NCBI RefSeq assembly: GCF_041261205.1
Contig: NZ_JBGCCH010000014.1
Location: 165,785 to 229,784 of the forward strand
Reading direction: 5' to 3'
DNA from: Catenulispora sp. MAP5-51
GTDB taxonomy: Bacteria > Actinomycetota > Actinomycetes > Streptomycetales > Catenulisporaceae
DNA length: 64,000 nucleotides
Part shown: piece by piece, positions 18,176 through 26,469 of the stretch
How the letters are laid out: every line of letters begins with the position of its first letter
Position numbering within the stretch: the first letter of the stretch is position 1
Notes under the pieces: model-generated
What the model saw: the letters and a program-made list of their open reading frames with translations, nothing else
The model's database searches: none
What the model was told of the DNA's origin: nothing
Made by a program: the position numbers and the translations under genes

Positions 18176-18862
18176 ATGGACTGCCCGACCTGCGCAAAGC
18201 CCGCCGAGCCAGGCGCGGTCGACTGCTACCGGTGCGGCGAGCGGCTCATGCCGTCCGCCGCGCATCCCGGCTACGCCGCGCCCGTTCCGCGGCTGTCGGC
18301 GGTCGCGGGTCTCGGCAAAGCCCTGACCGTCCTGCTCTCGGTCTTGGCGGTGGGGGAGGCGGCGCAGTTCGTGGTCACCCTGGCCGGTGGGCCGGCGGCT
18401 GCGCTGATCGCGGTGAACCTGCTGCTCTTCGTGGGGATCGCGCCGGTGTTCCTCGTCTGGTTCTTCCGGGTCCGCAAGAACGCCGGGTTGTGGGGTCCGC
18501 AGACCCGCGCGCAGGGGTGGACGATAGGTGCCTGGTTCACCCCGGTGGTCAACTTCTGGTTCCCGGTGCAGATCATGCGGGACGTCTGGAGGGCCTCCGG
18601 CGCCGAGCCGGGCGGGCGGGCCGGCGTCGCCCGGGTGGCCGCCGGGTGGTGGACCTGTTGGAGCCTGGCCTGGCTGACCGGTTACCGCACCTTCACCGTG
18701 CACGGCACGGCGGCGGACGGGTCTATCGTGGTGACCCAGCAGGCCGGATTCTTCCTGGACGGGACCGTCGTCAGCGCGTCGTGCCTGGGGCTGGGCGCCC
18801 TTCTGATGGCGCGGATGATCGCGGGGATCACCGGGATGCAGGCGGCGCGCGGGGCGGCGTGA
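18176..18862 (+). CDS. DUF4328 membrane protein with zinc ribbon
   Basis: About 228 residues. A CPTC...CYRC zinc ribbon sits at the N-terminus (residues 3-20), followed by a hydrophobic region with roughly four to five membrane segments and the DUF4328 landmarks FFRVRKNAGLWGPQTR and GWTIGAWFTPVVNFWFPVQI. Function unknown. ATG 18176 starts exactly at the zinc ribbon and has GGAG upstream; an in-frame GTG at 18149 is an alternative. The family is common in actinobacteria and often occurs singly. The 170 bp before it hold no other gene. Confidence 0.8.
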   Translation: MDCPTCAKPAEPGAVDCYRCGERLMPSAAHPGYAAPVPRLSAVAGLGKALTVLLSVLAVGEAAQFVVTLAGGPAAALIAVNLLLFVGIAPVFLVWFFRVRKNAGLWGPQTRAQGWTIGAWFTPVVNFWFPVQIMRDVWRASGAEPGGRAGVARVAAGWWTCWSLAWLTGYRTFTVHGTAADGSIVVTQQAGFFLDGTVVSASCLGLGALLMARMIAGITGMQAARGAA

Positions 18863-18867
18863 ATTAC

Positions 18868-18905
18868 GTCACATCCTCGTGACTTATTAGGTCTCCCTTA
18901 CTTGG
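18868..18905. promoter_or_regulatory. Upstream sufR control region: small dyad and iron-box-like element
   Basis: GTCAC-N6-GTGAC dyad at 18868-18883. It is followed by TTAGGTCTCCCTTACTTGG (18887-18905), which matches the iron-box consensus TTAGGTTAGGCTAACCTAA at about 11 of 19 positions. Both lie within 70 bp of the sufR start. Iron control of suf would make sense, but the match is weak. Confidence 0.3.
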
Positions 18906-18923
18906 TACGCGGGAACGAATAAA

Positions 18924-18951
18924 GGCACACTGGTGTTGTGGAAAGTGTGCC
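18924..18951. promoter_or_regulatory. Inverted repeat enclosing the sufR start codon
   Basis: Perfect 8-bp arms GGCACACT (18924-18931) and AGTGTGCC (18944-18951) with a 12-base spacer that contains the GTG start at 18938. It could be the SufR auto-regulatory operator, or an RNA hairpin hiding the start codon. Confidence 0.5.
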
Positions 18952-19690
18952 GAGCCCCGTCGTTGAAGCGTCGTCGTCTGCCGACGATGCCTCTGACGTG
19001 CACGTCGGCACGCGCAACCGGGTCGCGCGCAGCATTCTGGCCAACGGCCCCTCGACCGCGGTGGACCTCGGCAAGCGGCTGAAGATGACGCCCGCCGGCG
19101 TGCGGCGTCACCTGGATGCCCTGCTCGCGGAGAACCTGGTCGAGGCGCGGCAGCAGCGGACGTACGGGCAGCGGGGCCGGGGCCGTCCGGCCAAGGTCTT
19201 CGCGCTCACCGACCGCGGCCGCGGGGTCTTCTACCAGGCGTACGACCAGCTGGCCGTGGACGCGCTGAAGTTCCTGGCCGACAGTGCCGGGCCCGCAGCC
19301 GTCGAGGCGTTCGCCCGCAAGCGGGTGGCGGAGCTGGCCGACCGGTTCCGGGAGCGGATGGACTCCGTGCCCGAGCAAGAGCGTCCCGCGCTGTTGGCGA
19401 AGCTCCTCACCGAGGACGGCTACGCCGCCGGACTGCGCGAGACCGGCAAGGCGCCCGCCGCCGGCGAGCAGCTGTGCCAGCACCACTGCCCGGTGGCCCA
19501 TGTCGCCGAGCAGTTCCCGCAGTTGTGCGAGGCCGAGACCGAGGCCTTCGCGGAGCTGCTGGGGACCCACGTCCAAAGACTCGCGACCATCGCCCACGGC
19601 GACGGCGTGTGCACGACTTTCATCCCGATGACCGCTACAGCCACCGGGAGCAGCAAGAGCACCGAGGTTTCCGGAGGGAACGCGCTATGA
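18938..19690 (+). CDS. sufR: SufR-type Fe-S cluster repressor
   Basis: Winged-helix regulator of 250 residues at the head of the suf operon. The DNA-binding region reads [35 protein letters not shown]. The C-terminal third has cysteines in [21 protein letters not shown] and GDGVC that would hold a [Fe-S] cluster, the sensor of SufR proteins. By analogy the holo-protein represses suf and loss of the cluster relieves repression. The start GTG lies inside an inverted repeat (18924-18951), and the stop overlaps the sufB ATG, so the two are translationally coupled. Confidence 0.92.
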   Translation: MESVPSPVVEASSSADDASDVHVGTRNRVARSILANGPSTAVDLGKRLKMTPAGVRRHLDALLAENLVEARQQRTYGQRGRGRPAKVFALTDRGRGVFYQAYDQLAVDALKFLADSAGPAAVEAFARKRVAELADRFRERMDSVPEQERPALLAKLLTEDGYAAGLRETGKAPAAGEQLCQHHCPVAHVAEQFPQLCEAETEAFAELLGTHVQRLATIAHGDGVCTTFIPMTATATGSSKSTEVSGGNAL

Positions 19691-21099
19691 CCACCACCTC
19701 GCATGAGCAGCTCGAAGGCCTTGGCACCTACGAGTACGGCTGGGCCGACTCCGACGTCGCCGGATCCTCGGCGCGCCGCGGCCTGAACGAGGACGTCGTC
19801 CGCGACATCTCCGCGAAGAAGAACGAGCCGCAGTGGATGCTCGACATGCGGCTGCGGGGCTTGCGCCTGTTCGAGAAGAAGCCGATGCCGGTCTGGGGCG
19901 CGGACCTCGGCGGGATCGACTTCGACAACATCAAGTACTTCGTGCGCTCCACCGAGAAGCAGGCCGAGTCCTGGGACGACCTGCCGGCGGACATCAAGAA
20001 CACGTACGACAAGCTGGGCATCCCGGAGGCCGAGAAGCAGCGGCTGATCGCCGGTGTCGCGGCGCAGTACGAGTCCGAGGTCGTCTACCACCAGATCAAC
20101 AAGGAGCTGGAGGAGCAGGGTGTCATCTTCCTGGACACCGACACCGCTCTGAAGGAGTACCCGGAGCTGTTCCGGGAGCACTTCGCGACGGTGATCCCCA
20201 CCGGTGACAACAAGTTCTCCGCGCTGAACACCGCGGTGTGGTCCGGCGGGTCCTTCATCTACGTCCCCAAGGGCGTGCACGTCCAGATCCCGCTGCAGGC
20301 CTACTTCCGCATCAACACCGAGAACATGGGCCAGTTCGAGCGGACGCTGATCATCGCCGACGAGGACTCCTACGTCCACTACGTCGAGGGCTGCACCGCG
20401 CCGATCTACTCCTCGGACTCGCTGCACTCGGCGGTCGTGGAGATCGTGGTGAAGAAGAACGCCCGCGTGCGCTACACCACCATCCAGAACTGGTCGAACA
20501 ACGTCTACAACCTGGTGACCAAGCGCGCCGCCGCCCAGGCCGGCGCCACCATGGAGTGGATCGACGGCAACATCGGCTCCAAGGTCACCATGAAGTACCC
20601 GGCCGTGTGGCTGCTCGGCGAGCACGCCAAGGGCGAGACGCTGTCCGTCGCCTTCGCCGGCGAAGGCCAGCACCAGGACGCCGGCGCCAAGATGGTGCAC
20701 GCGGCTCCCCACACCTCCTCGACGATCATCTCCAAGTCGGTGGCCCGCGGCGGCGGCCGCACCTCCTACCGCGGCCTGGTCCAGGTGCAGGAGGGCGCGC
20801 ACCACAGCAAGTCCACCGTGAAGTGCGACGCGCTGCTGGTCGACACCATCTCCCGCTCGGACACCTACCCCTACGTGGACGTCCGCGAGGACGACGTGTC
20901 CATGGGCCACGAGGCGACCGTCTCCAAGGTCAGCGAGGACCAGCTGTTCTACCTGATGAGTCGCGGGATGACCGAGGACGAGGCGATGGCGATGATCGTG
21001 CGCGGCTTCGTCGAGCCGATCGCCCGCGAGCTGCCGATGGAGTACGCGCTGGAGCTCAACCGGCTGATCGAGCTGCAGATGGAGGGCGCGGTCGGCTAA
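19687..21099 (+). CDS. sufB: Fe-S cluster scaffold subunit SufB
   Basis: Core scaffold of the SufBC2D complex, 470 residues. Conserved segments include [41 protein letters not shown] (with the cysteine) and [15 protein letters not shown], ending in the usual [20 protein letters not shown] and [20 protein letters not shown] region. It begins at ATG 19687 overlapping the sufR stop and carries no intein. Acts in the cytoplasm, building clusters with SufC/SufD from sulfur delivered by SufS/SufU. Confidence 0.97.
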   Translation: MTTTSHEQLEGLGTYEYGWADSDVAGSSARRGLNEDVVRDISAKKNEPQWMLDMRLRGLRLFEKKPMPVWGADLGGIDFDNIKYFVRSTEKQAESWDDLPADIKNTYDKLGIPEAEKQRLIAGVAAQYESEVVYHQINKELEEQGVIFLDTDTALKEYPELFREHFATVIPTGDNKFSALNTAVWSGGSFIYVPKGVHVQIPLQAYFRINTENMGQFERTLIIADEDSYVHYVEGCTAPIYSSDSLHSAVVEIVVKKNARVRYTTIQNWSNNVYNLVTKRAAAQAGATMEWIDGNIGSKVTMKYPAVWLLGEHAKGETLSVAFAGEGQHQDAGAKMVHAAPHTSSTIISKSVARGGGRTSYRGLVQVQEGAHHSKSTVKCDALLVDTISRSDTYPYVDVREDDVSMGHEATVSKVSEDQLFYLMSRGMTEDEAMAMIVRGFVEPIARELPMEYALELNRLIELQMEGAVG

Positions 21100-21164
21100 G
21101 GCCCGCCGCGCAACTCCTCGAACAGACCTCATTACGAACCACTAGTGACGAGTACGGGACATCG

Positions 21165-22406
21165 ATGTCTGATCCGCAGAATTTGATGGGCGCGCAGAAC
21201 CAGGTCGGCTCCAAGACCGCTGCTGCCGTGACCGTGAACGAGCCCGGCGCGGGCAACCGCCTCGCCGGGCCCGGTACCGGCCGTGCCGTGAGCCAGCCCA
21301 CCGACGCGCGCGTGGAGCGCCACACGTCCTTCGACCCCGCGGACTTCCCGGCCCTGACCGGCCGCGAGGAGGACTGGCGCTTCACCCCGTTGAAACGGTT
21401 GCGCGGGCTGCACGAGTCCCCGTCCGCCGACGGCAAGGTCGCCGTCGAGGTCGAGGCCCCCGAGCCGGTCCTCGTCGAGACCGTCGGCCGCGACGACGCC
21501 CGCCTGGGCAAGGCCGGCGCGCCGGTGGACCGCACCTCGGCGCTGGCCTGGGCCGGGTTCACCGAGGCCACGGTCATCACCGTGCCGCAGGAGGCCGAGG
21601 TCGCCGAGCCGGTGCGTGTGACGCTGACCGGTACCGGCGGCACCGTGTTCGGCAACGTGCTGGTGGATGTGAAGCCGTTCGCTAAGGCCGTGGTCGTCCT
21701 GGACTACCAGGGCAGCGCCACCTACTCGGAGAACGTGCACTTCCTGGTCGGCGACAGCGCCGACCTGACCGTCATCGCGCTGCAGGACTGGGCCGACGAC
21801 GCCGTGCACCTGTCGCAGCAGCAGGCCCGGCTGGACCGGGACGCGCGCTTCCAGTCCATCAACGTCAGCTTCGGCGGCGACCTGGTGCGGATCACGCCGC
21901 AGGTGGCCTACACCCAGCCCGGCGGCGACGCCGAAATGCTGGGCGTGTACTTCGCCGACGCCGGCCAGCACCTGGAGGCCCGGCTGCTGGTCGACCACAG
22001 CGCCACGCACTGCAAGTCCCGCGTGACCTACAAGGGCGCGCTGCAGGGCCAGGACGCGCACACGGTCTGGGTCGGCGACGTCCTGATCCGCGCCGAGGCC
22101 GAGCAGACCGACACCTACGAGCTGAACCGCAACCTGGTCCTGACCGACGGGGCGCGCGCCGACTCGGTGCCGAACCTGGAGATCGAGACCGGCGAGATCG
22201 TCGGCGCCGGGCATGCCAGCGCGACCGGCCGCTTCGACGACGAGCAGCTGTTCTACCTGCAGGCCCGCGGCATTCGCGAGGACGAGGCCCGCCGCCTGGT
22301 GGTCCGCGGCTTCTTCGCCGACGTGATCGGCCGGATCGGCATCCCGGAGCTGCAGGAGCGGCTGATGGCCAAGGTGGAAGAAGAGCTCGCCGGAGCCGTC
22401 TCATGA
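21165..22406 (+). CDS. sufD: Fe-S cluster assembly subunit SufD
   Basis: Beta-helix partner of SufB, 413 residues. Homology starts around REEDWRFTPLKRLRGLH and ends with the QLFYLQARGIREDEARRLVVRGFFADVIGRI segment typical of SufB/SufD. The first 50 or so residues are a variable Gly/Ala-rich leader. ATG 21165 follows a 65-base gap after sufB, the only sizeable spacing in the operon. The stop overlaps the Rieske gene start (ATGA). Confidence 0.95.
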   Translation: MSDPQNLMGAQNQVGSKTAAAVTVNEPGAGNRLAGPGTGRAVSQPTDARVERHTSFDPADFPALTGREEDWRFTPLKRLRGLHESPSADGKVAVEVEAPEPVLVETVGRDDARLGKAGAPVDRTSALAWAGFTEATVITVPQEAEVAEPVRVTLTGTGGTVFGNVLVDVKPFAKAVVVLDYQGSATYSENVHFLVGDSADLTVIALQDWADDAVHLSQQQARLDRDARFQSINVSFGGDLVRITPQVAYTQPGGDAEMLGVYFADAGQHLEARLLVDHSATHCKSRVTYKGALQGQDAHTVWVGDVLIRAEAEQTDTYELNRNLVLTDGARADSVPNLEIETGEIVGAGHASATGRFDDEQLFYLQARGIREDEARRLVVRGFFADVIGRIGIPELQERLMAKVEEELAGAVS

Positions 22407-22747
22407 CCGAGACACGGCCCTCGGAGAAGACACAGCCCTGGGTCCGCGTCTGCGGTGTCTCGGAAGTGACCGAGGACCAGCCCAAGGCGGTCGTGGCCGG
22501 CGAGACCCCGGTGGCTGTCGTGCTGCACGACGGCGAGTTCTACGCGATCCACGACGTGTGCTCGCACGCCAACGTCGCGCTGTCCGAGGGCGAGGTCGTG
22601 GACTGCGAGATCGAGTGCTGGCTGCACGGCTCGATGTTCGACCTGAAGACCGGCAAGCCCTCCAGCCTGCCGGCCACCGAGCCGGTGCCGGTGTACCCCG
22701 TGAAGATCGAAGGCGATGATCTGTACGTCGCCGTGAAGGAGGCGTAA
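22403..22747 (+). CDS. Rieske-type [2Fe-2S] ferredoxin of the suf operon
   Basis: A 114-residue protein with the Rieske ligand pattern: C53-S-H55 in VCSHANV and C72-W-L-H75 in CWLHGSMFD. It resembles the non-heme dioxygenase ferredoxin component (NirD/BphF-like). A gene like this is a standard member of actinobacterial suf operons between sufD and sufC. It may donate electrons during cluster assembly, a role inferred from position. Confidence 0.92.
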   Translation: MTETRPSEKTQPWVRVCGVSEVTEDQPKAVVAGETPVAVVLHDGEFYAIHDVCSHANVALSEGEVVDCEIECWLHGSMFDLKTGKPSSLPATEPVPVYPVKIEGDDLYVAVKEA

Positions 22748-22752
22748 CAGAC

Positions 22753-23511
22753 ATGGCGACTTTGGAAATCAAGGACCTGCACGTCACCGTCGAGGGCGAG
22801 GGCGGCCCGCGCGAGATCCTGCGCGGCGTGAACCTGACGGTCAAGGAAGGCGAGACGCACGCCATCATGGGGCCCAACGGCTCCGGCAAGTCGACCCTGG
22901 CCTACTCGATCGCCGGGCACCCGAAGTACACCATCACCTCCGGCACCGTCACCCTGGACGGCGAGGACGTGCTGGCGATGACCGTGGACGAGCGGGCCCG
23001 CGCCGGCATGTTCCTGGCCATGCAGTACCCGGTGGAGATCCCCGGCGTCACCGTCTCCAACTTCCTGCGCACCGCGGCCACCGCGATCCGCGGCGAGGCC
23101 CCGAAGCTGCGCACCTGGGTCAAGGAAGTCAACGGCGCCATGGAAGCCATCCAGATGGACAAGGCCATGGCCGAGCGCAACGTCAACGAGGGTTTCTCCG
23201 GCGGCGAGAAGAAGCGCCACGAGATCCTGCAGATGGAGCTCCTCAAGCCGAAGATCGCGATCCTCGACGAGACCGACTCCGGTCTGGACGTGGACGCGCT
23301 GAAGACCGTCTCGGAGGGCGTGAACCGGGTTCGCGAGTCCGGCGAGGTCGGCACGCTGCTGATCACGCACTACACGCGGATCCTGCGCTACATCAAGCCG
23401 GACTTCGTCCACGTCTTCTCCGACGGCCGCATCGTGGAATCGGGTGGCCCGGAGCTGGCCGACAAGCTGGAATCTGAGGGCTACGAAAGCTACGCCAAGG
23501 CTGGAGCCTGA
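22753..23511 (+). CDS. sufC: Fe-S assembly ATPase SufC
   Basis: ABC-type ATPase of the SufBC2D scaffold, 252 residues. Walker A is GPNGSGKSTL, the signature is FSGGEKKRHEILQ and Walker B is IAILDETDSGLDVDALK; the ILDETDSGLD form is characteristic of SufC rather than transport ATPases. It begins 5 bases after the Rieske gene and ends 5 bases before sufS. Confidence 0.96.
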   Translation: MATLEIKDLHVTVEGEGGPREILRGVNLTVKEGETHAIMGPNGSGKSTLAYSIAGHPKYTITSGTVTLDGEDVLAMTVDERARAGMFLAMQYPVEIPGVTVSNFLRTAATAIRGEAPKLRTWVKEVNGAMEAIQMDKAMAERNVNEGFSGGEKKRHEILQMELLKPKIAILDETDSGLDVDALKTVSEGVNRVRESGEVGTLLITHYTRILRYIKPDFVHVFSDGRIVESGGPELADKLESEGYESYAKAGA

Positions 23512-23516
23512 TCCTC

Positions 23517-24773
23517 ATGGGCATTACCCCTCAGTTCCTTGATACGGATGCCATCCGCAAGGACTTCCCGATCCTGCAGCGCCTGGTGCACGGCGACAAG
23601 CCGCTCGTGTACCTGGACAACGCGGCGACCTCGCAGTCGCCGCAGCAGGTGATCGACAGCATCGTCGAGTACTACTCGCTGCACAACGCCAACGTGCACC
23701 GCGGCATCCACGTGCTGGCCGAGGAGGCCACGGCGCTGTACGAGGGCGCCCGCGACAAGGTGGCCGCGTTCATCAACGCCCCGCGCGAAGAGGTCGTGTT
23801 CACCAAGAACTCCTCCGAGGCGCTGAACCTGGTCGCCAACGTGCTGGGCTGGGCCGGCGAGCCCTACGGCATCCGCCCGGGCGACGAGATCGTCATCTCG
23901 GAGATGGAGCACCACTCCAACATCGTGCCGTGGCAGATGACCGCCGAGCGGCTCGGGGCGACGCTGCGCTGGTTCGGGATCACCGACGAGGGCCGTCTGG
24001 ACCTGTCGAACCTGGACGAGCTGATCAACGAGCGCACCAAGGTGGTCTCGCTGGTCCACATCTCCAACATCCTGGGCACCGTGAACCCGGTCGAGACCAT
24101 CGTCAGGCGCGCGCACGAGGTCGGCGCGCTGGTGGTCCTGGACGCCTCGCAGTCCGCCCCGCACCTGCCGCTGGACGTGCAGGCCCTGGGCGCCGACTTC
24201 GTCGCCTTCACCGGCCACAAGATGCTCGGCCCGACCGGCGTCGGCGTGCTGTGGGGCCGCCGGGACCTGCTGGAGGAGCTGCCGCCCTTCCTCGGCGGCG
24301 GCGAGATGATCCAGACGGTCACCATGGAGAAGTCCACGTACGCGGGCCTGCCGCACAAGTACGAGGCCGGCACGCCGCCGATCGCCGAGGTGATCGCGCT
24401 GGGCACCGCCGTGGACTACCTCAACGGCATCGGCATGGAGAACGTCGCGGCGCACGAGCACGCGATCACCGAGTACGCGCTCAAGCGGCTGCAGGAGGTC
24501 GAGGGTCTGCGGATCATCGGCCCGGCGACCAACGAGGACCGCGGCGCGGCCATCTCGTTCACGCTCGGCGACATCCACCCGCACGACGTGGGCCAGGTCC
24601 TCGACGAGCACGGCATCGCGGTGCGCGTCGGCCACCACTGCGCGCGTCCGGTGTGTGTGCGGTTCGGAATTCCCGCGACCACGCGAGCGTCGTTCTATCT
24701 GTACTCCACGCCCGCCGAGGTCGACGCCCTCGTCGCGGGTCTGGACGAGGTCAAGCGGTTCTTCGGAGTCTGA
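23517..24773 (+). CDS. sufS: Cysteine desulfurase SufS
   Basis: PLP enzyme (group II) that takes sulfur from cysteine for cluster assembly, 418 residues. The PLP lysine is in FTGHKMLGPTG, the active cysteine in VRVGHHCARPVC, and the N-terminus DFPILQRLVHGDKPLVYLDN is typical of SufS. Its sulfur acceptor is encoded next (sufU), the usual Gram-positive arrangement that replaces SufE. Confidence 0.96.
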   Translation: MGITPQFLDTDAIRKDFPILQRLVHGDKPLVYLDNAATSQSPQQVIDSIVEYYSLHNANVHRGIHVLAEEATALYEGARDKVAAFINAPREEVVFTKNSSEALNLVANVLGWAGEPYGIRPGDEIVISEMEHHSNIVPWQMTAERLGATLRWFGITDEGRLDLSNLDELINERTKVVSLVHISNILGTVNPVETIVRRAHEVGALVVLDASQSAPHLPLDVQALGADFVAFTGHKMLGPTGVGVLWGRRDLLEELPPFLGGGEMIQTVTMEKSTYAGLPHKYEAGTPPIAEVIALGTAVDYLNGIGMENVAAHEHAITEYALKRLQEVEGLRIIGPATNEDRGAAISFTLGDIHPHDVGQVLDEHGIAVRVGHHCARPVCVRFGIPATTRASFYLYSTPAEVDALVAGLDEVKRFFGV

Positions 24774-24814
24774 AAGCCTTAATCAGGAACACTGTGCAGG
24801 CGGGAAGTTAAGAG

Positions 24815-25291
24815 ATGCAGCTGGAATCGATGTACCAGGAGATCATCCTGGACCACTATCGCCACCCGCACCACAAGGGTCTGCGTGAGCCGTACGCGAC
24901 CCAGGTGCACCACGTGAACCCGACGTGCGGTGACGAGGTGACCATGCGCGTCGACCTCAAGGGCGACGTGATCAGCGACATCTCTTACGAGTCCCAGGGC
25001 TGCTCCATCAGCCAGGCCTCGGCCTCGGTCATGGCGGACCTGCTCATCGGCAAGTCGGTGGAGCAGGCGCGCGAGGTGCAGGAGACCTTCCTGCAGCTGA
25101 TGCAGGCCAAGCTGGACGGTCCGGAGTTCGCCGAGGAGCACGAGGAGGTGCTGGAGGACGCCGTGGCGTTCGCCGGCGTCGCCAAGTACCCCGGGCGTGT
25201 GAAGTGCGCGCTGCTGTCGTGGATGGCCTGGAAGGACGCGACCGCGCAGGCGCTGGCAGACACAGAGAAGAAGAGTGGTGTGAAGGCATGA
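24815..25291 (+). CDS. sufU: SufU sulfur-transfer protein
   Basis: Zinc-containing sulfur acceptor for SufS, 158 residues. Conserved ligands are visible: NPTCGD (C38, D40), QGCSISQASASVM (C63) and the C-terminal RVKCALLSWMAWK cysteine. The 19-residue insertion region typical of SufU compared with IscU is present between these. The stop overlaps the next start (ATGA). Confidence 0.95.
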   Translation: MQLESMYQEIILDHYRHPHHKGLREPYATQVHHVNPTCGDEVTMRVDLKGDVISDISYESQGCSISQASASVMADLLIGKSVEQAREVQETFLQLMQAKLDGPEFAEEHEEVLEDAVAFAGVAKYPGRVKCALLSWMAWKDATAQALADTEKKSGVKA

Positions 25292-25611
25292 GCACGACCG
25301 AACTGGCGCCGATCGAGGACGTCACCGAGGCGCTGCGCGACGTGGTCGACCCCGAGCTCGGGATCAACGTCGTTGATCTGGGCCTGGTGTACGGCCTGAC
25401 CGTGGACGACGCCAACATCGCCGTGGTCGACATGACACTCACCTCGGCGGCGTGTCCGCTGCAGGACGTCATCGAGGACCAGATGCGCATGGCCCTGGAC
25501 GGCCTGGTCGCCGACTTCCGGGTGAACTGGGTCTGGATGCCGCCGTGGGGTCCGGACAAGATCACCGACGACGGCCGGGAGCAGCTGCGCGCCCTCGGGT
25601 TCAACGTCTGA
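25288..25611 (+). CDS. sufT: SufT / MIP18-family Fe-S assembly factor
   Basis: DUF59 (MIP18) protein of 107 residues helping mature or deliver Fe-S clusters. Signature elements are VVDPELGINVVDLGLVYGL and MTLTSAACPLQD with its single conserved cysteine, then VWMPPWGPDKI. ATG 25288 overlaps the sufU stop. It is the last gene of the operon. Its final codons (Phe-Asn-Val-stop) are the first unit of a 16-bp tandem repeat that runs into the intergenic region. Confidence 0.92.
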   Translation: MSTTELAPIEDVTEALRDVVDPELGINVVDLGLVYGLTVDDANIAVVDMTLTSAACPLQDVIEDQMRMALDGLVADFRVNWVWMPPWGPDKITDDGREQLRALGFNV

Positions 25612-25647
25612 CCGATTCAACGTCCGACCGGTTCGACGTCTGATCGG
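25600..25647. repeat. 16-bp x 3 tandem repeat starting in the sufT 3' end
   Basis: Units TTCAACGTCTGACCGA, TTCAACGTCCGACCGG and TTCGACGTCTGATCGG start at 25600, 25616 and 25632. The first contains the last three sense codons and the TGA of sufT. A small GGAGTC-TGA-GACTCC dyad follows at 25651-25665. Confidence 0.85.
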
Positions 25648-25683
25648 TCCGGAGTCTGAGACTCCGATGTCCGAGTACTGATT

Positions 25684-25720
25684 CGAAAACGCCCGATCCG
25701 TTACGGATCGGGCGTTTTCG
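25684..25720. terminator. Strong Rho-independent terminator of the suf operon
   Basis: Perfect inverted repeat CGAAAACGCCCGATCCG / CGGATCGGGCGTTTTCG around a 3-base loop, with A-run before and T-run after, so it works in both directions. It closes the suf operon. Confidence 0.9.
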
Positions 25721-25765
25721 TGTGCGCACTCGCCGGATGCATGTGCATTCGCAGGCGCAGAGGTC

Positions 25766-25815
25766 TTGCGTAAACGACGGTACGTGTGGGTAGGTTGGTA
25801 CCTGTTACAAGTAAC
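25766..25815 (+). promoter_or_regulatory. Possible promoter and small dyad before the Nudix gene
   Basis: TTGCGT (25766-25771) and TAGGTT (25791-25796) with a 19-bp spacer, then GTTAC-AA-GTAAC at 25804-25815. Position relative to the GTG at 25851 fits, but the match is weak. Confidence 0.3.
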
Positions 25816-25850
25816 GGGATGGTCAAGACCCGCGTACAAAGGGGGAGCCT

Positions 25851-26378
25851 GTGTCCGGGATCCGGAAGGCGACTGACAGCAGCCGAGAGGCGTGCATGCT
25901 CGCCGTCCACCTCATCTTGCAGCGGCCCGATGACGAGCGCGTGCTTCTGGGACTGCGCAGAGGGGCCGTGTGGGGTTCCGGACGGTGGCACGTGCCCGCC
26001 GGCCACGTCGAGCCCGGCGAGGACGCTGTGCAGGCTCTGGTCCGCGAGGCGCGCGAGGAGCTCGGCGTGCGCATCGACCCCGCCGATCTGGAGCACGCGG
26101 TGACGGTCCACCACCGCGAGGCCGACGGCGAACCGCGCATGCAGCTGTTCTTCGCGGCCAGCCGCTGGTCCGGCGGCCCGGTGAACGCCGAGCCCGGCAA
26201 GTGCGAGAAGCTCGGCTGGTTCACGGTCGACGACCTGCCCTCGGCGACGGTCGGCTACACCCGCACGGCGTTGAGCTCCTGGCGGGCCGGACGCTCGTTC
26301 GCGGTGTGCTGGCGGGACAGCCGGCGGGTGGACCGGGGTCTGGGCAGCCGTCTGATCGCGGGTCTGCAGGCGATCTGA
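25851..26378 (+). CDS. Nudix hydrolase
   Basis: A 175-residue pyrophosphohydrolase. The Nudix box is complete at residues 51-73 (GHVEPGEDAVQALVREAREE plus LGV), with the family spacing G-5-E-7-REUxEExGU. Preferred nucleotide substrate cannot be told. The GTG at 25851 follows a GGGGGAG ribosome-binding site. A downstream ATG (residue 16) is possible but would cut the first strand. Confidence 0.9.
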   Translation: MSGIRKATDSSREACMLAVHLILQRPDDERVLLGLRRGAVWGSGRWHVPAGHVEPGEDAVQALVREAREELGVRIDPADLEHAVTVHHREADGEPRMQLFFAASRWSGGPVNAEPGKCEKLGWFTVDDLPSATVGYTRTALSSWRAGRSFAVCWRDSRRVDRGLGSRLIAGLQAI

Positions 26379-26469
26379 GTCACATCGCCGCATTCGCGGG
26401 CGATGTGGGAGCACCGGTGGCGAAAACCCGTTCCGGAGCGGTGTCGCACGCACCGTAAAATGGTGCGTT

